Source: Hydractinia symbiolongicarpus (Eukaryota; Cnidaria; Hydrozoa; Anthoathecata; Hydractiniidae). Taken from it: a DNA stretch of 64,000 bases. Positions within the stretch are counted from its first letter, which is position 1. Each line of letters begins with the position of its first letter. The notes beneath the pieces are model-generated. The model saw only the letters and a list, made by a program, of their open reading frames with translations, had not been told where the DNA came from and ran no database searches. Both the position numbers and the translations under genes were made by a program. Shown here in pieces: positions 10,597 to 21,500 of this stretch. The stretch spans positions 6,200,001 to 6,264,000 of the forward strand of contig NC_079886.1 in assembly GCF_029227915.1 (NCBI RefSeq). Reading direction: 5' to 3'.

Positions 10597-12360
10597 CTTA
10601 CTTACCTCCCCCTGTTCAAACGACCCCGAAAACTTCTCATCCCTTTTCACTTTCTACGACTTTTATATCTGGTCTTTAAATTGTTCAATGCCAGTCTTAC
10701 AAAAAAAAGTAAATAATAAAATGGCGAACAAGCTGCGCGAATCTGGCTGCACAGCTTTTTTTAAGTTTTGTTCATAGTTGGGAATTTTATGCAAGACATT
10801 GAGGGTAGCTAGCTAGACACTGTTAAAATGTTTTTTAAAAAATTCTTTTTTGTTGGTTTGGTTGTTACCTAGCTATTTATAGGTATATAGCTATATTACA
10901 ATGTCGCAAAATGGCAAAAATTAAGCTGTAAACATAACTAAAACCTTTATTTTGAAGTAATCACCAGAGAACCAAAATCTTTTTAAATGACCACAACAGA
11001 ACGACCAGCTAAATAAATAAAACAAAATAAACGCAACTACTGCTCGAATGTGAAACAATTTATAAATGTACACAACAGTTCATGTTCCATTTTTCTGAAA
11101 TGTTTATGTCTGGTGTGAGTTGGGTTTTATGCAACAGTTGAGACAGAAGGCTTTTAAAACCACATGTGAGAATTAACAAAAAAATTAATCTTTTAAAAAT
11201 GACCTATTATCTGAATTGTAAACCAAATATAACGAAAAACACTATACTGATGATCAGAAAATATAGTTTTGTTTTTCTCACATGATTTCTGTTCAAGTAA
11301 AAAAATTATGCTTTTGATATGAACGTTTTTTCCTTGAAATGTGTTACATTTTATTTCAAAGAATGAATTTACTACTGAAAACACTATTTTTGTTCTGTTC
11401 TTCTTGTTTCCATAACTGCCTTTAGCCGAATAAATAAATAAATAACTTAGTTGATATTTATCGCGAATTCTGCGAATTTTATTCATATTTTTGAAAATAA
11501 TCTTTGCGAATGCATTTATTGGACCTCAAAACATCTTAAAAGTAGCTAGTTAGCAAGAGCATCAAGTATCAGAAAAAAATGTGGGAACTAAGTTCCCTTT
11601 TATTTATCATATTTGGTAGTTTAAGGTCATGACAGGTTGTTTCACAACCTAGTGCCCAGGATTAATTATTAATTCCTGTTAAAAATATTGAAAAATGTTA
11701 AAATTAAAGTATAGATAATAATTTTCTTTTTATCTTCGCTACCTTCGAGCAACAGGTCGCCATTAAAAATATTAAAAATAAATATAAAATACAATTAATT
11801 AGACACACGCAACTATCTCCTCCTTATTGCCGCCATTCATTTTATCATGCACACTGTGATTGGGGAGATATAAATAGATAACAAAATTCTATAAACATTA
11901 GAGAAGAACCTTCCGTACATCGCTGTTACAGACAATCCGTGATAATTATTATGTTGTTTATTTTTATGCCAGAAAAACCTAAATATACATAAAAAACAGA
12001 GATTTTACTTTAGGTTTATAACCTGATAGAATGGGTTTTTTTTGTTTGTTTATTCGCAGGGAGCAAGAGTTATTATTGGCTTAAACTAATGTCTACAAAT
12101 AAAAAGAAAACAGCGTTGTCTGATTTAGTACTGCCAGCATTAGCAGAAGATCGACTTGTCAAATTAATTTTAATTCATTATCATTTCGGCAATCGGAGAA
12201 AAGGAAGTTAAGACTGATAGAGTCGCTAGTTCAGACACTCGGTTCTGGTGTTTGGGGTTCACGACTTTAAACTTTTCCCACTTGTCTCCAGCATGAAAAA
12301 AAAATAGAACACACGCACATGTTTATAAAATGATTAGGGTAAGTAAAAAACGCTAATTTT
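10597..12360. other. Non-coding AT-rich spacer
   Basis: No supported gene. A 40-codon frame starting at ATG 12089 follows a splice-acceptor-like 'tttattcgcag', but it ends at 12209 and matches no family I recognise. Confidence 0.35.
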
Positions 12361-12365
12361 TTTCT

Positions 12366-12530
12366 TAACACGATGCGGGTTATGCAAAGGTGAAGGTAGG
12401 TAAAACACATTGATTGAAATTTTATGCCGGTTATACGAAGGTGCGGGTTATCTGATAGCATCTAGTTTATAACTACCTAAAAAAGCTGAGCTGCGGGTTA
12501 TACGATGTGCGGGTTTACCAGAAAATACGG
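12366..12530. repeat. Degenerate short repeat around TGCGGGTTAT
   Basis: Variants of 'tgcgggttatacgaaggtg' occur at about 12372, 12425, 12442, 12491 and 12509, spaced irregularly. They are GC-rich against the background. The unit is not coding. Confidence 0.4.
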
Positions 12531-12689
12531 TACTACTAAAGAAACAGCTAGTTCTCTGGTGGTTACTTCAAAATACTGCTGGTTACTGCTGGTTCCTACT
12601 TTTAGTATCTACGGGCTTCACCACAAAACATTGGATTACGGCATTTGTACACCATTTCATAATTGGCTGCTTAATCTGAATACTGGCCC

Positions 12690-12893
12690 GTGATTGGTTC
12701 AACCAGTATTATGACGCGAATCCCGCCGCAAGAATTCTTTCCAGGACATGGTCCATGTCTTAGCTGGAGGAGTCCTAGAGTATTTAATGCTCTTTTCCAG
12801 CTTAGCAGACCCAGTAGGGTTCATGCCTGCCAGACAACTCCCTGCAACATCCAACAGCCCACACAGTGCACTATCTTTTCAATTTCTCACCCA
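12690..12893 (-). mobile_element. SINE body copy, reverse orientation
   Basis: The reverse complement of this block contains 'gcactgtgtgggctgttgga' followed by 'gggagttgtct', a clear match to the body of the forward SINE at 13055-13100. Both then run into a related 'aaatactct...actc' tract. The copy lacks a tRNA-like head, so it is 5' truncated. Confidence 0.6.
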
Positions 12894-12908
12894 TATTAAT
12901 TCGACTGT

Positions 12909-13195
12909 TGTGGCGCCGTAGATTAGTGGTTTTAGCTCTTGTACTCTGTGCGGGAGACCGGGGTTTGATTCCTCTTAACAGCGATTCAACATCGGTGAGT
13001 GAATGTTACCATAGCCCCGGGTTAATTCAAGCCATGTGAGGGAAATTGGGGAGATGGCACACTGTGTGGACCGTTGGATGTTGCCGGGAGTTGTCTAGTA
13101 GAGCGTGGGCCCTAATTGGATCTGCGTAGCTCAAAATAAGCATGAAATACTCTATGACTCTCCATCTAAGCCATGATCCTCCTGGAAATAATAGA
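12909..13195 (+). mobile_element. tRNA-derived SINE
   Basis: The head has a polymerase III A-box-like TAGATTAGTGG (about 12920) and, about 45 bp on, a B-box-like GGTTTGATTCC (about 12962; consensus GGTTCGANTCC). An unrelated body follows (GTTGGATGTTGCCGGGAGT), ending near 'ctggaaataatag'. The head is too divergent for a working tRNA gene. A second copy of the body lies head to head at 12690-12893. Confidence 0.65.
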
Positions 13196-13636
13196 GGCTA
13201 TATCCCTAGATATTTGCAAGACTAGCCATGTAAAATATGCACATCTATCTTTCTTTCTATCTCTTTACAAAGCTCAATATCTCTATCACTTGAACATGAT
13301 TACTGTTAGTTATTTTGATAAGTATTTGGATTATTTTCAAAACAATAAAAAAATTATGTGCATACAAAGCCCTGGGGAGGAATATGGCAGCCTGAGTTCA
13401 ATTTTTGCCAAAATGTACCTGTTAGACTTTGTGGATTCTTGCGATTGAGAGTCTCTCTTTATGTGCTGTACCTTGGTGTACTGAATGATATTGACTATTT
13501 TAGTAAAATACTTGCAGTATTACATTAGCTAGCCTGTTTTGAGCATATAATAATCATGACAAAATAATAATGATGACAAGGAGGGTGGTATGACAATAAT
13601 AATATATGTCTTGTTTTTCGCTTGTATTATAATTAT

Positions 13637-13763
13637 TAGTCAGTGGCCCGTGGAAAAACCCATAGGTTCGCCAGTCCTTTTTTACCGCATTAGGTGCTTC
13701 TCCCTCCTTGCGGTACCATTTGCGTGACAGACAGACGTAAATATATGGGTATTAGAATATAGA
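13637..13763 (-). mobile_element. Non-autonomous Helitron copy (degraded)
   Basis: On the minus strand it begins TCTATATTCTAATACCCATA and ends with the hairpin-forming tail that other copies show as CCCGTGG...CCACGGG before CTAACGACTAG. The internal words ACCGCATT, GCGTGACAGACAGACG and GTTCGCC are shared with copies at 33.2, 35.4 and 63.7 kb. Confidence 0.55.
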
Positions 13764-14000
13764 TTTTAGCAAAAATAGCTAATTGTTGTTAAAAATCACA
13801 TCAGAAAAATATTTTTTTGTTTAACCACTAGCTATTTTTGTATACATTTATTTTTGTAATCTAAAAGGAAATAAAAGACAGATTTGAATGTTTTAAACAT
13901 TATATATATATTTGTTCTAATAAAAGGGATGTGCAGAGATTTTTTACTTTGTTTTTTTCATTAAGAAACGCTGTTTACGTATGCATTAAATTTATTTTAG

Positions 14001-14098
14001 ACTAGCCAGTTGCCTGTGGAAAAATCTACGGGTTCGCTAGCCCATTTTATACCGCATAGTGTGCATGTTGCTACTTGCATATGGGTAATATAATTTAG
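14001..14098 (-). mobile_element. Partial Helitron copy
   Basis: It contains 'actagccagttgcctgtgga', 'tctacgggttcgct' and 'ttttataccgcat', the 3' half of the local Helitron family in reverse orientation. The 5' part is degraded. Confidence 0.45.
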
Positions 14099-14706
14099 CT
14101 TATATAAAATATTTCTGCAAAAAAAAAATATAAAATGATCGAATGTATTTGTTTAATAAAGTCTTTATTAGTTGCTGTGTTTCAAAATTAAATGCACTGT
14201 TTATCTATTCTTTAAAACAATTTAATTAGGTGACTCCGACTTAATTAGTTGATCTATGGGCAGTAGTAGCTTATGGTCGGTCAGTTGGCGAAATAAGAAT
14301 AATTTCATTGAGAATGTATGGCTGGAACAACATTAAAAAATAATATAAATTAACAAAGAAGGAGGGTCTTACCACAAGCATATTTTTCTATGTATTACTG
14401 CATCACTCACGCAGTTAATATTTTTTGTTGAAATTAATTCTTTATTCATGGTAATTTGTTGCGTTGAAACTAAAATATGCGATAGGCTTATTTTTTAATC
14501 AAAAAAATAGTTACGTGGTTAAATAAAAGTTTAAATTTTTATGTGATTTATACCAAAAATTAGCTCCTTCCGCTAAAATAATACAAGTGAAGAACAAGAC
14601 ATATTATTATTGTTGTAACACCCTCCTTTGTTATGATTATTATGTATCTTTATAATTACGCTAGCTACAACGTAATACTGCAAGATTTTAGTAAAATAAT
14701 AAAAGC

Positions 14707-15510
14707 AAGGTAAAATATGCTTGTCATAACAACCTCCTACAAAAGTATTAAGTATTAAATAAATTTGTACTTAGATTTAGGTTGTCTTAGACTGCACATA
14801 AAACATTAAAAGAACACAAAATTTTTAATAAAAATAATATAAATTGTATCATTTCTCTTCTGTTTTGTCCAACTGCAAAATAACATCTTATTAATTATCT
14901 TAGTATAATAATATGTGTAATAATGTGTCTGTCTGTGACTTTTGCAAAGTAGGTTATATTCATCACAATTTTCTTTAACAAAGTCAGGAAAACATCACCT
15001 ATAAATTTGTTCTGTAATTTACCAAACTTTGACACTCAAATAATATTGATGTCAAAGGAAAGTATATTAACATTAGTGGAGCCATTGCAGCGCGATTTTA
15101 AGTTTAAGGCTAAATAGTGTAGAAACAGGTGGAAATAACTGATGTCATCTCCTGCGTGGGGAACTAGGGATCACCCGATATATCGACCATCCCATATATC
15201 GACCACCAATATATCGACGGGTCATTGCTTATTTCATCAAAATTTGGATTTGTTTTAAACTGATCTTCTTGATTGTTTTTCTGCCTAAGTGAATTTTTCC
15301 ACGGATCAATTAGTATACAATATTTCTATACATTAGCAAAGCTTTTTGAAACTTAAACTAAGAATGCCATTCTTCTTTATTTAAAGATTTAGCAGGCTTA
15401 AAAAGCTTGAGTTTTTCTACCATTAATAAAATATATGGATATAATGTGTGAGACTTTGTCATAGGTCATTTATTTGACCTGTAGATTTGACATAAATTTT
15501 ATTTATTTAG
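14707..15510. other. Spacer upstream of SHPRH with a short ATATATCGACC repeat
   Basis: No gene. At about 15176-15221 the word ATATATCGAC occurs three times at 16-20 bp spacing. A 'tttatttag' at 15502-15510 could be the acceptor of a 5' UTR intron just before the SHPRH start. Confidence 0.4.
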
Positions 15511-15526
15511 ACTTTAGACATAGTTT

Positions 15527-18500
15527 ATGATAATGAAATCAAGTCAGCCAAATTCTTATACATTTCAAGTGCGTACTACGAAAAGGGAAGGGTCATTTCA
15601 GCTAAAGAAGTTGCCGCTTATTCATAAAGAAGTTAAACTCACCCATCAAAGAATTCATTGGATACAATATTTACATGAAAAAGAAAATGACTTTTTTCTA
15701 ACTTTTGAAAGTAGCAATTCTGGAATTTATGATGTTTTAGTAACCTGCAAAGACCAAGTTGAAGGGAAAGAAAACTGTTTTCCAAATGGGAACATTCTAA
15801 CTGCACAACTAGATACATATAGTTATTTCTTAAGATCACTGGACAAAAATTATCGAAACGGAAAGATATCTTTAATTTTGAAATTTGATGCAAGCCAGGT
15901 TTTGTGTATTCACATTGTACTTGAAGATTTAGCCTTTCAAAATGCAGACGAGTTTGATTCTGTAACAAAATTATCAAGTAATATATTTGCAGGTACTGAC
16001 AGTACTGTGAAACCAATACTGCAGTACCTTTACTCTCTAAAAGATGACTGTGTGCAATATGAAGAATCTACACCAGTTATCAAAAAGGATGTTCATGATC
16101 TATACCAATACATCAAAAATCATCACACATCACAATTTCGTTGTTATTTTAATAACAAATGCAAGCAGGACATAAATAAAGCTTCTAATATTCCCAATCA
16201 AATTTACCCAATCACTGATGACAATAAAGTTGGTAACGAATTACAATCAACCGATTTGCGCTTTATATATCAACATGAACTACTGATTCCATCTCTGAGA
16301 ACATATCAGGCAAAAGCTATCCATTGGATGATATTCAAAGAGAGATACAATTGTTATGAATCAGGTAAACATAGTGAATGTGAAAATATGTTTTAGAAAA
16401 CTATACTGGATAATTACATATTATTTAGATATAGTACGAGTTAATTTTTAAAATGCTGTTGTTAGAAACAATTTCTGGCATACAAGCCTAAATGTGCAAG
16501 GCAATGCAAAACTCTCAGCCTTTTCTCCAAGTAGAAAATAGATTGGGACTTCAGCACCAACACCAACACAGGAGCAATAACATGTAATTGACACTTTTTT
16601 TCATTTAGCCACTCTACCTGTGGCAGAAATAAAAATAAAAATATTTTTTACAATGTAAAAATTTAAAAATTCTGCAGGGATAAAGATAGGAAAATATTTT
16701 ACTAGATGTGTATTTTATGTTTTGTGGTAGTTCAAAAGATATTTTTTATACATTACAGAGAATCATACAGACCTTCATTCATTGTGGCAAGAAATTATCT
16801 GCGAAGATGGAAATAAGATCTACTTTAACCCTTATAACACGGCGTATGGTTCATGATTTTATTTTTATATCTACAGTCATACCTGTCTTTCTGGTCAACA
16901 CTACAAGCAGGCCCCTCAATGAGGAAAAAACTACCCACAGGATAAAACGCTTACATTATACAACGTGTATTCGATCACGTACATACCTAAGTTTACTTCA
17001 CGTATGCGATTTAATTTCTTTAATATTTTATAAAAACAATGTAAAACTGCTGCCTTGTTTCCCATTCACATATCAGTTTTTATTTCAAGGTACCAAAATT
17101 GAAATTTGTTAAAATAGACGAACTTCATTAGTCTTTTTCCAGGATGTGAAACAAAAAAAATTTCCAAATCCAAAATTGCCTGTTTCCAACCTGTAAGCTA
17201 TTTCTTTAGATGTGCATATTTTGCATTTTTCTTGTTAGGCTACCAGAGCATCAAGTCAAGCTATCTAAAATAGACAGTATAATATAGCTAAAATAAAGGC
17301 CTTGTTGAGGCACAACTTTTAGTAAAGAAAATAAGCCGAATTTCACAAAAAAAATACAAAGATACAAAGTCACCAGCAATGTTTTATGCAAAGGCAAAAT
17401 TGGGGCAGAATTTTGTAAACCATTTTAAGTATGTCTGATTAGTAGGTAATTGATTTTATTTGAGATGCTTTCGTTTAGTTTTGATATATTCATGTTAAAA
17501 ACGTTTGTTGCAACAACCATTAAATCACCAAAATAGTTGACTTGAGCGGTCCTTTTAATTCCTGGCGGTAGCTATGTAGCTAGCAATAAAATGTTAATCT
17601 TAAGTACTAAAAGCTGGTCTAGACTTTGAGTTTTTTTTCTCTGGGTGCCACCATTTTTATGTTGTCTTAGAAGACCATTTATGAAATGCTCAATTGAGCC
17701 TAATGTTACAATCTGATATTAACTATATCTATTTTCCATCAATCTATTAGGATTCTAAAGTTTGAAAATATTTTTGACTTTCAACATTTTATAAATAAAA
17801 ATGCCTTTGTGTACTGTATACTGCGATTTAATTGGTGTAATTTAAAATATATAATATATATATATAGTCTTTTATAATGTTTAGTTTATCGAAAAGGAAA
17901 CCAACGTCCCAAGTGTTACCAAAAGGAGGTATTCTTGCAGATGAAATGGGATTAGGTAAAGTTTGTATTATTCGTTTACATAACAACTGGTATAAAAGAA
18001 CTTGTAGCAAGAATACAAGCACTAAATTCACCCATCTAATAAACATAAGTTTGTCTAATTTAAATCATATTCTGATTTTATTGGTACTGAATATTTTGTT
18101 TCTCACATATAAAAGTTGTATCATGACATCACACCTTCTTTTTTTTACTTTTTGGAGTGTCTACTTATTTAGGAGATCTAGAAAGAATTGCAAAATTTCC
18201 TTAAAATTTAGGGAAGATAATAAAGGTTTAATCTAGTGTAGGAATATAGAAAATAAGAAGGAGAATAAACTAAAATTTAAAAGCACCACTTGCCCTATAT
18301 CTATTGTTCTTAAATTTAATGCTTGTGCTCCTCGATTAAGTTCCCCCCCGTAAAATCTGATGTAATGTAACTTTCTCCAAAGCAAGAATAATTTACAGCG
18401 TGGCAAAATATCCAAATTACAACTTTATTCCACTAACTTTATACATTTTTTGATTGCAAAGATTTTATTAGAACAAGCATATGATATGTTGGGCAGTGAA

Positions 18501-21500
18501 GGGGGTGTTGGAATAAGTGTTACTTGCAGGATAGGTTCTGCTTAGAAAAAGTTCAGAGAGTTACTTCCTTTGTTGACTAACAGGGTCTTGTCAATTGAGT
18601 TAAAAGGTAGGTTGTATGAGGCCTGTGTAAGAAGTGTTATGTTGTACGGTAGTGAGACATGGGCAGTGAAGCAGGAAGGTCTTGACTGTTTAGAAAGGAA
18701 TTATATAAGAATGGTTAGGTGGATGTGTAATGCCAGTCTGAGAAACAGAAAGAGTTCAGATGAGCTAAGAAGCAGGCTAAGTATCCGTAGAATTAAAGAT
18801 GTTATCCAGATAAGAAGATTGAATTGGCTGGGGCACTTGGAAAGAATGGAGGGGGATAATTGGGTAAGAAAGTGTAGAGACTTAATAGTTCCTGGGGCAA
18901 AGTCCAGAGGCAGACCAAGAAAGACTTGGCAGGGGGTTATAAGGACAGACTTGATACAGAGGAAGTTGAGTTTACATTTAACACAGTCTAGATCAGATTG
19001 GAAGAGGGTCATTAATATGCCCTGTCCAACCCATGCTAGCATGGAAAACGGACATTAAGCCGAGAAAGATGATGATGAAGCATGTTTTGTGTATAGTAGT
19101 ATAACTTTTGTTCATACAAATTTAAGACATCTTCATATATTTTTATTAGGGTAGATTTATGCATAGAAACTAGCTGTTTTTTAAGTTCGCATAAATTATC
19201 ATAATCAATTTGAATCAAACAACATAGCTAGAGAGTATTTTGGGTGTTTTCAGTGTTGTTAATCCATTTTTTATTCCTATAAATTTTTTCTTACACAAAT
19301 AATATCTAAGGCTACAGAATATAACAGCATTTAAATTTCTATTCCCAAATTGTGTGTACTACCTGTAGCTAAAGCTATGTTTCTTAATTTTATTTTGTTG
19401 AAAATTTAAAGTGCTAGATTTCAAATTATAAGCTGAGTAAAGCATAGGCTGTGTCTCAAGAATAATACGATAGAAAAAATAGAGTTTGTTCTCCTATCTT
19501 TTAAAGATATCACGAAGGCATATTTTATGTTTAGCTTTGGAGTTAACTAACTAGAATAAATCCTTATGTTGATTTAGCAAAATGGTGTTACTGCAGTCTT
19601 TTTTTAGTTTTCTATGGACTTCTATGGACTAAATTTTTTATGTAAAATGCAATGCATTTCTCTATTTAAGATATTAAAATCACAGACATCAGTTATATTG
19701 TCGAAATTTACTCTTTTGCTCTTTGGTTTAAGAATTTTTCACGTTTGTAAGACCAAGTGACCGTTGAATTTATTTAAGAATACTGTATTTCATCGATTAT
19801 TGTTGCTTTGTTAATGGTTAATATTTCAGTTACCCTGCTTTTTTGTTAGGTAAAACTGTGGAAGTACTTGCATGCATACTAAACAATCAAGCTAAAGAAA
19901 AGTTCAAACTTGTACTCACTGATCCAAAAGAAGAGAAAAGAAATGTTGATAACGCTATTGGTTATTTGAAGTATCCACAAAACATTATCCAAGGTGAAAA
20001 TGTAAGCAGTGAAGGTAAAAAAGAGGATATTTCAAGCAATGAAGTTGTGACTGGTATTCAAAATGCTCCTAATTGTTTCCGTGCTGAAAAACGTAAATCA
20101 GTTACAAATAACGATGAGATATTGGTTAAAAAATGTAAGACACTAGATGTAATCAATCTTGACAAGGAAAGTACTGACTTTGATATCATTAAAGATGTCC
20201 TTTCTAATTTGGTGGATAAATGCTGTGAGAAAAGTAAGAGATACATAGAGGACATTGAAAAAGGGAGCATTCAATCATCAGATAGTGGATTAGATAACGG
20301 TGGACTTAAAAGTTGTAATCAGCAATCCCAAAAATGTAGAGAAAACATTTTAGGTGAAGAAAACACTCATAAGGATTCCTTTGATGATTTATATTTCTGC
20401 AAATGTTTTGTTTGCGGTGATTTACCCAAAGGTATTAACAATCACAACAAAGTTAAATGCACTGAATGCACAAATGTCATGCATCAACAATGTACTGGAT
20501 ACATGAATTTAAATGTCAGCAGTTACCAATGCCCAACTTGTGCCATGAAAGAGGTAGAAATGTTTCCCTATGTTAACAAATATTTAAGCCTCTTCAATAT
20601 ATTGTTGTTTATACGTTTCAATAAACATTTTTTTTAGGCGAGACACAATAAACATTTAGCATAATAATGGTGCAAGTGTAACATTTTGCAATTTAGGATA
20701 CTGTTTTTGCATTTACGTTCAATTAGATAAGAGAAATAAAAAAATGTTATAATTGATAGTAAAAAGTTCAATTTGTTGATGCCATGATACCCAAGGCAAC
20801 TTTTTCTGGTGATAGTGACAAATTTACATTGATTACGCTGTCAGTAACAAAATACAAATCAAATCGATGTGATTTTGCATCTTCTTATTGGTAAAACAAA
20901 AATACGTTGGTATTTAATAGAATTGTGCATTTGGTGTTTAAAGACTATAGAAAAACAAAGAACGCTATATTACAGCAAATTGAAAATCAGGTGTAATTCG
21001 GATTACACCTGATTTTCAATTTTTCATTTTTCAATAATGTGAACAATGTCACATTATTTTCCCATATGTAAAATAATACAGGACATCTCTTTATATGAAT
21101 TATTTCTTAAGTTGAACACCTTATTTTAGAAACATTAAAATAAGCAAGACTTGGGAAATAAATTATAGACTTGTTTTTGTACAACATCTAATTTTGAAGT
21201 GCATTGTGCGTTTACCTTTAAGTAGAAAAGGAAAGCAGGCAAGTTGATTATTATTGATGAATATATATCAAGTATGCAATAAAAAGTTTCTGATACATAT
21301 GAGTTGGGACTAGAATAGGCATGGAAGTTTACAAAATATGTGTGGAGTGTAGCAAAAGTTTATCTGCATAGTAGGTGTTTTTCATCAACTCAAAAGATGT
21401 TTAGATGAAATTTTATTCTAGATGATAGACACTCATTGCACTCTCATTGTGTGCCCTGACACGCTACTTTCTCAATGGGTGGATGAAGTCCAAAAGCATG

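Larger units (their letters stand above)
13494..14706. mobile_element. Foldback-type element with long inverted terminal repeats
   Basis: About 140 bp at 13494-13640 is repeated inverted at about 14570-14706. Shared blocks include TTTTAGTAAAAT, TTGCAGTATTAC, AATAATCATAACAAAGGAGGGTG-like text and TATGTCTTGTTCTTC-like text. The 0.93-kb interior has no transposase and contains two degraded Helitron-like pieces. The element is non-autonomous, and its family is not identified. Confidence 0.65.

Noticed and set aside
12089-12209. Small frame after a splice-acceptor-like site
   Set aside because: Only 40 codons, no family resemblance and no neighbouring exon.
12909-12980. tRNA gene
   Set aside because: A and B boxes are present, but the cloverleaf arms and anticodon do not form a plausible tRNA, and the unit continues into a SINE body found again nearby.
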